A stretch of DNA of 18,260 bases from a bacterium. GTDB taxonomy: Bacteria > JACRDZ01 > JAJRWM01. The notes beneath the pieces were generated by a model, which saw only the letters and a program-made list of their open reading frames with translations, had not been told where the DNA came from and did not search any database. Location: positions 1 through 18,260 of the forward strand of contig JAJRWM010000018.1 in NCBI GenBank assembly GCA_024276815.1, in the 5' to 3' direction. Made by a program: the position numbers and the translations under genes. Below, in pieces: positions 1 through 6,993 of this stretch (positions are counted from its first letter, which is position 1; every line of letters starts with the position of its first letter).

Positions 1-4
1 CTGG

Positions 5-33
5 TTGACAATATTTTATTTCAGCGATATATA
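5..33 (+). promoter_or_regulatory. Sigma-70-type promoter for the PstS-like gene
   Basis: A perfect TTGACA (5-10) is followed by a 17-base spacer and TATATA (28-33). It faces the binding-protein gene and would start transcription near base 40, giving a leader of about 160 bases. A second, weaker candidate lies inside the leader: TTGGCA (85-90), 16 bases, TATAAG (107-112). Both are read from sequence only. Confidence 0.55.
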
Positions 34-47
34 TCCAATATGATAAA

Positions 48-177
48 AAGTGAAAAGCACAGTTTTGTCACTTACAGTTAATACTTGGCAAAGGTTGGCT
101 TAAGATTATAAGTGCGTATTTAATTTAATGCTTAAGCAGATTACGATTTGGGACGAAAAATCGCCTAAGTGCTTAGG
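48..177 (+). promoter_or_regulatory. Leader with several inverted repeats, class unknown
   Basis: The 5' leader of the PstS-like gene contains three visible palindromic elements. AAGTGA (48-53) pairs with TCACTT (68-73), TGCTTAAGCA (129-138) is a perfect 10-base palindrome, and CCTAAG/CTTAGG (164-169 and 172-177) flank a TG just before the ribosome site. I do not recognise a known riboswitch. The elements could be RNA hairpins or binding sites for a dimeric regulator. Confidence 0.3.
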
Positions 178-199
178 TGTAAAAAAGGGAGGTAACAGG

Positions 200-1015
200 A
201 TGAAGAGATTTGTTGGGGTTTTAATCGTGGTTCTGATGGGTGTTTGCTTATTAGCGCCGGGGGCTTCTGCCAAGGAAAAAATTGTTATCGCCGGTTCGAC
301 GACTAACCAGCTTGGTTATGTCATTGATTCCAAAGCCTCATTTGAAAAAGCTTATCCTCAGTATGAGCTGGACATTTCAGGCGGCGGCTCCGGGGCCGGG
401 ATGAAAGGCGCGATTGCCGGCACGCTGGACATCGGCATGGCTTCGCGTCACATCAGTCAAAAGGAAAAAGACGCCGGGCTGGTTCCCTATTTCATTGGCT
501 GGGACGCCATCGCCGTAATCGTCAACAAGAAAAATCCCATTGATAATCTTACCAAGCAGCAGCTCAAAGACATCAATACCGGTAAAGTCAAAAACTGGAA
601 AGAAGTTGGCGGGCTGGACAAGCCGATTATCGTTGTCACTTCCCACAAGGGTTCGGCGACCCGCAAGGTTTTTCAGAAGATTATCATGGACAAGGAACCA
701 TATGATGAAAAAGCCATCAAAGTAAAAACAACCCGTGCGGAAACCGGCAAAGTTGGTAAATTTGATATCGCTATCGGAGCTGACAGCACAATCTACGTTG
801 ATCCCAAAACAGTTAAAGTTATCAAGGTGAACGGCGTTGAATGCACCCAGGAGAATGTGCTTAACAACTCCTACATAATTTCCCGCCCCTTGCTACTGGC
901 TACCAAAGGTGAAGCGACCGGCAAGGCGAAAGCTTATATCGACTATATGCTTACTCCTGAAGGACAGGCTATTGTTACCAGAAAATTTATCGGCGCCGCT
1001 TCTAAAAGCGATTAA
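200..1015 (+). CDS. PstS-like secreted substrate-binding protein
   Basis: This 271-residue exported solute-binding protein belongs to the phosphate-binding PBP superfamily (PF12849 type). I start it at ATG 200 because GGGAGG lies just upstream and the product then opens with a clean signal peptide (MKR, hydrophobic core, ASA|KEK cleavage near residue 24). The reading frame is open back to 128, but that start would bury the signal. Family signs are the early GST, the glycine-rich SGGGSGAGMKGAIAG stretch at 60-74 followed by DIGMASR, a GSATR anion-loop-like stretch at 151-155, and the C-terminal RPLLL...YIDYMLTPEGQ segment at 229-256. No PstC, PstA or PstB gene follows; the next gene is a chemoreceptor. 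Phosphate is the family default ligand, but it is not proven here. A sensing role rather than transport is possible given the neighbour. Confidence 0.85.
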   Translation: MKRFVGVLIVVLMGVCLLAPGASAKEKIVIAGSTTNQLGYVIDSKASFEKAYPQYELDISGGGSGAGMKGAIAGTLDIGMASRHISQKEKDAGLVPYFIGWDAIAVIVNKKNPIDNLTKQQLKDINTGKVKNWKEVGGLDKPIIVVTSHKGSATRKVFQKIIMDKEPYDEKAIKVKTTRAETGKVGKFDIAIGADSTIYVDPKTVKVIKVNGVECTQENVLNNSYIISRPLLLATKGEATGKAKAYIDYMLTPEGQAIVTRKFIGAASKSD

Positions 1016-1029
1016 GACTAAAACCAATA

Positions 1030-1073
1030 TTTGAACTGACCGCGGAGTGGCAAAACTTCACGGACAGTTCAAA
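1030..1073 (+). terminator. Long stem-loop between binding protein and chemoreceptor
   Basis: TTTGAACTG (1030-1038) pairs perfectly with CAGTTCAAA (1065-1073). Inside it, CCG pairs with CGG and GGAGT pairs with ACTTC, separated by single-base mismatches. The 3' side is followed by TTGTTCG rather than a strong T-run, so this may be an attenuator, a processing site or a weak terminator that lowers expression of the downstream gene. Confidence 0.5.
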
Positions 1074-1093
1074 TTGTTCGCAGGAGGCTCAGG

Positions 1094-3133
1094 ATGAGTA
1101 TTAATAATCTCTGGAAAAACCAGAAGTTTGTGCGAAAATTCTTAATTATTATTTCTTTAGCTGTACTGATCTCTTCTATCGCGCTGGTATTAATCCTTCA
1201 GAATCAGGAAAGCAAAAACCAGGTTGAACGGGAAGGAGATCAAATCACCCTGGCTGAAGGATTCATTACTTCTACCATAAAGAAGGATTTTGAGACGCTC
1301 AAGGGCTTCGCCACCCTGATCGCCAACAATGCTGAAGTCGCGGAAGCGCTGTATTACGCGACTCTCGCCGGCGACACTGCTGAGTTGGATAAAATAATCA
1401 AAAAATATCCCCAATATCTTGATATAACCAACCTGGAAGTTCTTGATAAAAACGGGATCATCCAGTCGGCCTTCGCTAACCCGGATGAAAAAGGAAAAGA
1501 TATTTCGAAAAATGATTTTGTAACGGAAGCCTTAAAAGGTAAGGCAGAAACTTCCCTGCATAAAGGTGAAGGCGGCTGGGCGCTTAAAGCGGCGGCGCCG
1601 GTACATAATCAGGAAGAGCTTATTGGAGCGCTTGTAGTTGGCAAATACCTGTCAACAGATTATTGTAATTATCTTAAGGAAATGAGCGGCTTTGAAGTGT
1701 CTTTTATTACAGGTAATGAAATCTTCGCCTCCTCAATAGCGGAAGAAAATGGCCGTGTTCTGGCGGGGGAGGAAGCGGCACAGTTTACCACGGAAGGACA
1801 AAGCTTTGACCGTAAAATCGGTAATAACCGTTATCTCAATCTGCCAATTACTATTTTTGACGACATGGGAGATAAGATCGCCACAGCGGTAGTCAGCCTG
1901 AATATGAGTTCTGTCGATCTCCGGAAGGCCCGGCGGACCAGGGGAATAATAATCACCCTGATCTTGGTTATGGCGATTGTCTTAACCGCGTCGTTCTTTA
2001 TCGCCCGGACAACGGTCGCTCCTCTCGGTGAACTGGCCGGTGTTGTTAAAATCGTGGCCAGTGGCGATCTTACCAATGAACCGACCTTTGACAGCGCCGA
2101 TGAAATTGGTGGCTTGGCCACCGATTTAAGAACCATGTTGAATAACTTGCGGCAGATGATCGGCCAGACGATCTCTTCCTCCCAGACAATTGATACCGCG
2201 ACCAGCAGCCTGCTGACGGAGATTGAAAGCACCAACAGTTCGATCAAATCGGTTGCCGATACATTAAGTACCCTGAATAAAGGGGCGTCCGTCCAGAAAA
2301 AAGAAATTGATATGATGTCCTCTCGCCTTAATGAATTGAACAGTTCCGCCGAGGAGATAGCTGCTTCCGCTGAAAGTACCTCCAGCAACGCCCAGGATGC
2401 TTTTAAGGCTGCCGAAGAGGGTGGAGCCTCTGTCAAAGATGCCGTAAATGTAATGCAGGCTCTTAAAACTTCCTCTGGTGAAGCTGTGGAAACGGTCAGC
2501 AAATTAAGCGATGAAGCCAAGAAAATAGGCAACATCGTGGGAGCGATAACCTCTATCGCCGAGCAAACCAACTTGCTGGCTCTCAATGCCGCCATTGAAG
2601 CCGCCCGGGCCGGCGAACAGGGACGCGGTTTCGCCGTTGTCGCTGACGAGGTCAGGAAACTGGCCGAGAACTCGGCGGAATCAGCCGGCGAGATCGCTTC
2701 GCTGATCAGCGGAATTCAAAAGTCGGTGGACAACGCCGTTCAGGTTATCCAGGTAAGTAACGAAAATGCGGAAAAAGGCGCGGAAGTCGTTACGCTGGCC
2801 GGAAATTCACTGGAAAACATTTTGATCCTGGTACGTAACATCACCGGAAAAATCAATGATATCTCCGCGGCCGCTCAAGAACAGTCAGCTTCCTTTACCG
2901 AGGTTGTTCAATCAATGAAAAACGTTTCCGATGTAGTTTCTTCAACAACCAGTGAGAGCCAGAAATCAGCGGAAGCGATCAAGGAATCCTTGACTTTAAC
3001 CGAAAGTCTGACCGGTTCATCCCAGGAGATGAAAAACCTGGCCCAGGAGCTTCTTGATTTAATGTCTAACTTCAAGATCGAGAAACGAGGGTCGTCAGCT
3101 ACCGGTATCACACCGCGCAATACTTCAGCATAG
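1094..3133 (+). CDS. Methyl-accepting chemotaxis protein with Cache domain
   Basis: This transmembrane chemoreceptor has 679 residues. TM1 spans about 16-35 and an extracytoplasmic Cache-type sensor domain about 40-280 (note [14 protein letters not shown] at 114-127 and the AAAPV...[10 protein letters not shown] strand region at 166-186). TM2 spans about 284-304, HAMP about 305-357, then a long coiled-coil signalling domain. The CheA/CheW-binding hairpin tip is canonical: [21 protein letters not shown] at about 488-508, then [16 protein letters not shown]. No C-terminal pentapeptide for CheR tethering is visible. AGGAGG at 1082-1087 sits 6 bases before the ATG. The gene follows a secreted PstS-like protein by 78 bases, separated by a stem-loop, so the binding protein might present ligand to this receptor. 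The ligand is unknown, and no che genes are in the window. Confidence 0.95.
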   Translation: MSINNLWKNQKFVRKFLIIISLAVLISSIALVLILQNQESKNQVEREGDQITLAEGFITSTIKKDFETLKGFATLIANNAEVAEALYYATLAGDTAELDKIIKKYPQYLDITNLEVLDKNGIIQSAFANPDEKGKDISKNDFVTEALKGKAETSLHKGEGGWALKAAAPVHNQEELIGALVVGKYLSTDYCNYLKEMSGFEVSFITGNEIFASSIAEENGRVLAGEEAAQFTTEGQSFDRKIGNNRYLNLPITIFDDMGDKIATAVVSLNMSSVDLRKARRTRGIIITLILVMAIVLTASFFIARTTVAPLGELAGVVKIVASGDLTNEPTFDSADEIGGLATDLRTMLNNLRQMIGQTISSSQTIDTATSSLLTEIESTNSSIKSVADTLSTLNKGASVQKKEIDMMSSRLNELNSSAEEIAASAESTSSNAQDAFKAAEEGGASVKDAVNVMQALKTSSGEAVETVSKLSDEAKKIGNIVGAITSIAEQTNLLALNAAIEAARAGEQGRGFAVVADEVRKLAENSAESAGEIASLISGIQKSVDNAVQVIQVSNENAEKGAEVVTLAGNSLENILILVRNITGKINDISAAAQEQSASFTEVVQSMKNVSDVVSSTTSESQKSAEAIKESLTLTESLTGSSQEMKNLAQELLDLMSNFKIEKRGSSATGITPRNTSA

Positions 3134-3203
3134 ATTGTAGTCAAGACTATCTTACCTGAATCAATCAAAGAAGCGAATAGCCCTGTATTCTCAAGCTGTA
3201 AGT

Positions 3204-3232
3204 TTGCCTGACCAATATTATTATGCTACAAT
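3204..3232 (+). promoter_or_regulatory. Extended -10 promoter before the aldolase
   Basis: TTGCCT (3204-3209), a 17-base spacer, and TACAAT (3227-3232) preceded by TG one base before, which makes an extended -10. Transcription would start near 3239 and leave a leader of about 175 bases before the aldolase ATG. I recognise no riboswitch in that leader. Confidence 0.5.
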
Positions 3233-3414
3233 TGATGAAATTAGTGTCATGGCTGCCATATAGTATTCGTTAACCGGAAGTTGTTCGTGGCGGGGTGACG
3301 CGGGCTTTCTCTTTTATGGCAGGAGATTGCGTCGTAAACGATTCGCTCTGGACAACCGGTCGCGTTTTGATTTTGATTAATAACCGCCATAAATATATAT
3401 TTCAGAGGTGAAAG

Positions 3415-3987
3415 ATGAGCTTGATTACCGCGTATGGTCATATTAAAGAAGTGGGCCAGCAGTTGCTTCAGGCTAATATAAACCCTCCCTTCAGCGGCAA
3501 CATCAGCATCAGGGAAAAGAATAATTTATATATTACCACCCATGGTTCAAACCTGGGCGCGCTCAAGGAGTCGGAAGTGATAAAGGTCTCTCTTGATGGC
3601 TCCCATGACGAACATCCCAACGCTTCTGTTGAACTGGGAGTTCATCAGAAAATATATCAAAACCTCCCCGACGCCGGCGCGATTATCCACGCTCATCCGG
3701 CTTCAGCGGTGGCCTTGTCTTTCCAGCTTGAGGAAATAGTTCCGATTGATCTTGAAGGTCGCTACTATCTGCCTGAGATACCTGTTGTTTTCATACCCTA
3801 TGACGAATATCTGGAATTGGCGCCCGCCAAGATTCCTCCGTATCTCAATGAAAACAAGGTGGTTATTGTTCGCGGTCATGGATCGTTTGTCCGGGGCAAA
3901 GATATTACCGAAGCTTTTCATTTAACCGTGGTGACCGAGCAGGTTTGTCGATTGATAATCAATGATACGCTTTTGGACCGTGCCTGA
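3415..3987 (+). CDS. Class II aldolase/adducin family protein
   Basis: This 190-residue zinc-dependent class II aldolase or sugar-phosphate epimerase is related to L-fuculose-1-phosphate aldolase (FucA) and ribulose-5-phosphate 4-epimerase. The catalytic/zinc set is visible: E73 in SVELGVH, H92-x-H94 in HAHP, and H155 in RGHGSF. These fall at exactly the numbers I recall for E. coli FucA. SGNISIR at 28-34 is the phosphate-loop region. The protein ends about 25 residues earlier than FucA, so the C-terminal tail carrying FucA's late tyrosine is missing, and substrate specificity cannot be assigned. AGAGGTG precedes ATG 3415. The 3' end overlaps the next gene by 26 bases if that gene starts at 3962, which suggests co-transcription. 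Family assignment is firm; fuculose use is not claimed. Confidence 0.9.
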   Translation: MSLITAYGHIKEVGQQLLQANINPPFSGNISIREKNNLYITTHGSNLGALKESEVIKVSLDGSHDEHPNASVELGVHQKIYQNLPDAGAIIHAHPASAVALSFQLEEIVPIDLEGRYYLPEIPVVFIPYDEYLELAPAKIPPYLNENKVVIVRGHGSFVRGKDITEAFHLTVVTEQVCRLIINDTLLDRA

Positions 3988-5326
3988 GATTAATTCGCTA
4001 AAACGTTCAGTCTTATTCCTGATTCCGATTTTTATCATCATTCTCGCTTTGCCCGTAAATGTCGGTGCGGAGAGCGGCGGTGCCATGCGGGTCTGCATTC
4101 CGCCATTCGCCAATGAAGGCTTACACCCCAAACAGATCGAGTTCCTGGAAAAAGCTTTCTATGATGAAATCGCCAAAGACAGTAAATATCTGGTGATTCC
4201 TTATGCGGAAGTCAAGGCTATGGCTGTGAAAATGAATGAGCCTGACCCCGAAGTCCGAAAATCAAACGAATATTATTTTTACATGGCCGATCAACTGGAC
4301 GCCGACCTGGTCTTCGCCGTCAGCATTCAGAAAGCGCCGAAAAAAAACTACGTGATCCTGGTCCAGGTTCTGGACGCTTTTGACAAGAAGAGTCTGGAAA
4401 TTTTTATTCAGGAAAGCGACAGTTCAAAAAAGGGTTTTCTCAGTAATTTTTCCATCCTGGCCCAGCGGATAACCGGGATTGAAAAAGATGAGATACTGGT
4501 CCCTTTTTTAACCCAGTTGAACGCGGAGCTTGTTTTTTGCTCAAACCGTGACGGCGATTGGGATATCTATCGTTTGCAAGCGGATGAACGATACCCGGAA
4601 TCAATAAGCGCGAATCTCAGCACTGATTTTTATCCCAGTTGGTCTCCGGACGGCCAAAAACTTGTCTACAGCAGCCGCCGCAACCGCAATTACGAGATTG
4701 TGGTGGTTGATATGCGGAACGATGAGGAGCGCTTGATTACTCACAATCGTGTGCCGGACGTTACGCCTGACTGGGGTGAGACCGGGAATTTTTTAACCTT
4801 TTGTTCTTTACGGAATGATAAATATGAAATCATCCTCTATGATCTTCTCTCGGGTTCGGAAAAAAGGCTGACCAGCGGTGGCGAGGACAAGTTTTTTCCT
4901 CATCTGGTTGATCGTGACAACGGCATAATGTACAGTAGCGGCACGCCCAGTCAACTGTTTGAAATGACCATTGAAAACGGCGCTGTAAGAAAGCTGCTTG
5001 ATGACGGCGGTCCAAATTTCAACCCGGTGCTCTCGCCTGATGGTTCGAAAATTGCCTTTGAATCCACCCGGGACGGGAACTACGAAATATATTTAATGAA
5101 CCGGGATGGAACAGCGCTCAGGAATATCACGAAAAACCAGGCTGACGACCTCTCCCCGACCTTCTCGCCGGACGGTAACTGGCTGGCGTTTTCCTCGGAC
5201 CGTGAGGGTAACAACGAAATCTATGTTATGAATCTCAGCAGCAAGTACCTGAAAAATATCACCCAGAATCCCAAGGACGACCGCCTGCCCGCCTGGTCGC
5301 CGGTTGCAGCCGGGAAAACACCTTAA
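3962..5326 (+). CDS. Exported TolB-like beta-propeller protein
   Basis: This is a periplasmic or secreted TolB-like protein of 454 residues if started at ATG 3962. The start is uncertain: ATG 3962 overlaps the aldolase and has no clear ribosome site, and GTG 3980 is an alternative. Either gives an N-terminal signal (hydrophobic segment about 17-31, likely cleavage after VGAES). Residues 41-170 form an alpha/beta N-domain like TolB-N or CsgG-type domains (MRVCIPPFANEG, then MADQLDADLVFAVSIQK). Residues 188-454 hold six to seven PD40/WD40-like blades with the repeated signature SPDG..LAFSS.RDGN.EIYVMN, for example 228-250, 358-380 and 402-424. It lacks a Tol-Pal neighbourhood (no tolQ, tolR, tolA or pal), so it is probably a TolB-like paralogue that displays a binding surface rather than the Tol-Pal TolB itself. 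Confidence 0.85.
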   Translation: MIRFWTVPEINSLKRSVLFLIPIFIIILALPVNVGAESGGAMRVCIPPFANEGLHPKQIEFLEKAFYDEIAKDSKYLVIPYAEVKAMAVKMNEPDPEVRKSNEYYFYMADQLDADLVFAVSIQKAPKKNYVILVQVLDAFDKKSLEIFIQESDSSKKGFLSNFSILAQRITGIEKDEILVPFLTQLNAELVFCSNRDGDWDIYRLQADERYPESISANLSTDFYPSWSPDGQKLVYSSRRNRNYEIVVVDMRNDEERLITHNRVPDVTPDWGETGNFLTFCSLRNDKYEIILYDLLSGSEKRLTSGGEDKFFPHLVDRDNGIMYSSGTPSQLFEMTIENGAVRKLLDDGGPNFNPVLSPDGSKIAFESTRDGNYEIYLMNRDGTALRNITKNQADDLSPTFSPDGNWLAFSSDREGNNEIYVMNLSSKYLKNITQNPKDDRLPAWSPVAAGKTP

Positions 5327-5374
5327 ATCCCTTCTGGCAAAGCTGTATACTCTTTTGGGGAATTATTATCCTGC

Positions 5375-5404
5375 CGGGCAAACCTGGAATACGCCCCGTT
5401 TTTT
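5375..5404 (+). terminator. Weak terminator after the TolB-like gene
   Basis: CGGGC (5375-5379) can pair with GCCCCG (5393-5398) with one bulged C. A T-run follows at 5399-5404. The stem is short, so this is tentative. Confidence 0.3.
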
Positions 5405-5467
5405 CATAATTTTTAAAATCTGAAAAAGCCGGTTCAGCAGAATATATCAAAGTAAATAATGAAACTC

Positions 5468-5497
5468 TTGCGTGCGTTTTTTAGTATATGATATTAT
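5468..5497 (+). promoter_or_regulatory. Candidate promoter for the zinc-ribbon gene
   Basis: TTGCGT (5468-5473), an 18-base spacer and TATTAT (5492-5497) lie about 45 bases upstream of the small membrane protein start. This is a moderate match only. Confidence 0.35.
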
Positions 5498-5540
5498 TAC
5501 ATTGATGAATGGATAATTAAAAGTGGAGAGGGGAGCAGGG

Positions 5541-5852
5541 ATGATGGTGATAAATTGTCCGGAATGTGATATCGAAATTGCCGATGACACAGTCGTTTGC
5601 CCCGGATGCTCCAATCTGCTCGATGATATCTCCCTGGAAACACGTGTCCTGGAAGACGCGACTGAGCACAAGCTTGAAAAAGCCGGCAATCTCAGCGGTA
5701 AAATTCGTCTGTTATCCGGTATCCTGACCATACTGGGTCTGGTCGCGATTGTCAATGGGCAGAAGCAGGGATTCCCTTTTCTGTATGGCGGGCTGTCTAT
5801 CTTCATCGTTTCCAGTATCAGTTCCTGGTGGTTTCGGAAAAAGGCTGACTGA
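5541..5852 (+). CDS. Small zinc-ribbon membrane protein
   Basis: This hypothetical protein of 103 residues starts at ATG 5541, placed right after GAGGGGAGCAGG; a GTG at 5523 would precede that ribosome site. The N-terminus is a rubredoxin-like zinc ribbon with cysteines at 6, 9, 20 and 23 (CPEC and CPGC). A linker to about 55 follows, then two predicted membrane helices at about 56-72 and 78-98 with a short NGQKQG turn, and a basic RKK C-terminus. The shape resembles the many zinc-ribbon plus transmembrane proteins of unknown function, where the ribbon lies in the cytoplasm. No neighbour suggests a role. It appears to be transcribed alone from its own weak promoter. Confidence 0.75.
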   Translation: MMVINCPECDIEIADDTVVCPGCSNLLDDISLETRVLEDATEHKLEKAGNLSGKIRLLSGILTILGLVAIVNGQKQGFPFLYGGLSIFIVSSISSWWFRKKAD

Positions 5853-5955
5853 ATCAGGTTGTCCCGCTCTTAACTCCTCCTGAAAACAACCTTCCCCCCG
5901 GTTCACGGCGTCTTCCCAAAACAGCCCATTACCAGTTTTCGATAAATTGATGTTT

Positions 5956-5987
5956 TTGATGCTAAGGGTGTGCAAATCTGTTACACT
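5956..5987 (+). promoter_or_regulatory. Extended -10 promoter for the ankyrin gene
   Basis: TACACT (5982-5987) is preceded by TG one base before (extended -10). A TTGATG (5956-5961) sits 20 bases upstream, longer than ideal. The start point would be near 5994, which supports translation from ATG 6021 rather than from earlier start codons. Confidence 0.35.
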
Positions 5988-6020
5988 TTTGGTATGTATA
6001 AATCTTGGCGGACCACCCTT

Positions 6021-6959
6021 ATGAATGGTTACGGGGCTGGTTGGAGAAAACTTTATTTTTTCCTGTTAATACTTTTGATCCTGCAACCAACCAACTGGCT
6101 CAGCGCTGATCAACTGCGTGACGCGGTAGTCGCCGGTGATAAAGTAAAGGTTTACCGGCTGCTGCTTGAGGGAGCTTATCCCAATTTCAGGGACGAGGAC
6201 AAGTTCTACCCGCTTCACCTCGCCGTAATCCATGGTTATATTGAGATCGTTGATGTGCTGATCGCCAATGGAGCCTATATCAGCGGCAATGCCAAGAGAG
6301 ACATGACCCCGCTTCATTTTGCCGCGGAGAAAGATTTTGCTGAAATTGCCGACCTGTTGTTAGCCGAGGGAGCCGGCCTGGAATTTGGCACTAAATATAA
6401 AGAGACGCCGCTGCATATCGCCGCTCAGCGTGGCAGTGAAAGGGTAGTCAAGTTGTTTTTGGATAACCGGGCTGATTTGGAGGCGAAAACGACAAAAGGT
6501 CTGACACCGCTTCATGTAGCTGTCCAGAACGGTCACCTGGGGGTTGTCAAGCTGCTTTTGCAGGATAACGCTTACGTTAACGCGGAGACGGAAAACAGCG
6601 AGCATCCTCTGCATTTTGCCGCCGCCAAGGGGTACGTGGAAATTGCCGGCCTGTTAATCAAGAACGGCGCTGACGTTAACGCTGTGAACTATGAAAGTAA
6701 AACTCCTTTGATTTTAGCCGTGATTAATAACCATCAGGACATTGCTGAATTATTAATAGACAACGGCGCCGATGTTAATGATGAGACCAGCGATAACGAA
6801 ACGCCGTTGCATTTTGCCGCTGCGGGGGGTAATCCGGAGATGGTTAAGATGTTAATCGAAAAAGGAGCGAAAAAAGAAACTCAAACGATTGACGGCAGAA
6901 CGCCGCTAAGCATTGCCACCGAGAAAAAATTTCAGGAAATAATAGATATCCTGAAATAA
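6021..6959 (+). CDS. Exported ankyrin-repeat protein
   Basis: This secreted or periplasmic protein of 312 residues is built almost wholly of ankyrin repeats and probably acts as a protein-binding scaffold. I start it at ATG 6021 (GGCGGA eight bases upstream). The frame is open earlier to 5970, but that would precede the likely transcription start. Residues 1-28 look like a signal peptide (WRKLYFFLLILLIL, then LSA|DQ). The TPLH-type proline recurs at residues 64, 97, 130, 163, 196, 229, 262 and 295, exactly every 33 residues, with an N-cap unit at about 30-58 and a C-cap after 295. Several units carry the consensus NGADVN end. It lies 34 bases upstream of the FGE-like gene and may share its transcript. 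The binding partner is unknown. Ankyrin proteins are not by themselves evidence of host association. Confidence 0.9.
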   Translation: MNGYGAGWRKLYFFLLILLILQPTNWLSADQLRDAVVAGDKVKVYRLLLEGAYPNFRDEDKFYPLHLAVIHGYIEIVDVLIANGAYISGNAKRDMTPLHFAAEKDFAEIADLLLAEGAGLEFGTKYKETPLHIAAQRGSERVVKLFLDNRADLEAKTTKGLTPLHVAVQNGHLGVVKLLLQDNAYVNAETENSEHPLHFAAAKGYVEIAGLLIKNGADVNAVNYESKTPLILAVINNHQDIAELLIDNGADVNDETSDNETPLHFAAAGGNPEMVKMLIEKGAKKETQTIDGRTPLSIATEKKFQEIIDILK

Positions 6960-6993
6960 AATCAACTTGTCCGGACAGAGGGAATTGATACCT

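Noticed and set aside
1831-2595. Long open frame antisense to the chemoreceptor (254 codons)
   Set aside because: It mirrors the highly repetitive, Ala/Glu/Ser-rich signalling domain on the other strand, has no ribosome site and no recognisable domain.
3316-3411. 31-codon frame just before the aldolase
   Set aside because: It has no ribosome site and no recognisable features; short open frames of this length are expected by chance.
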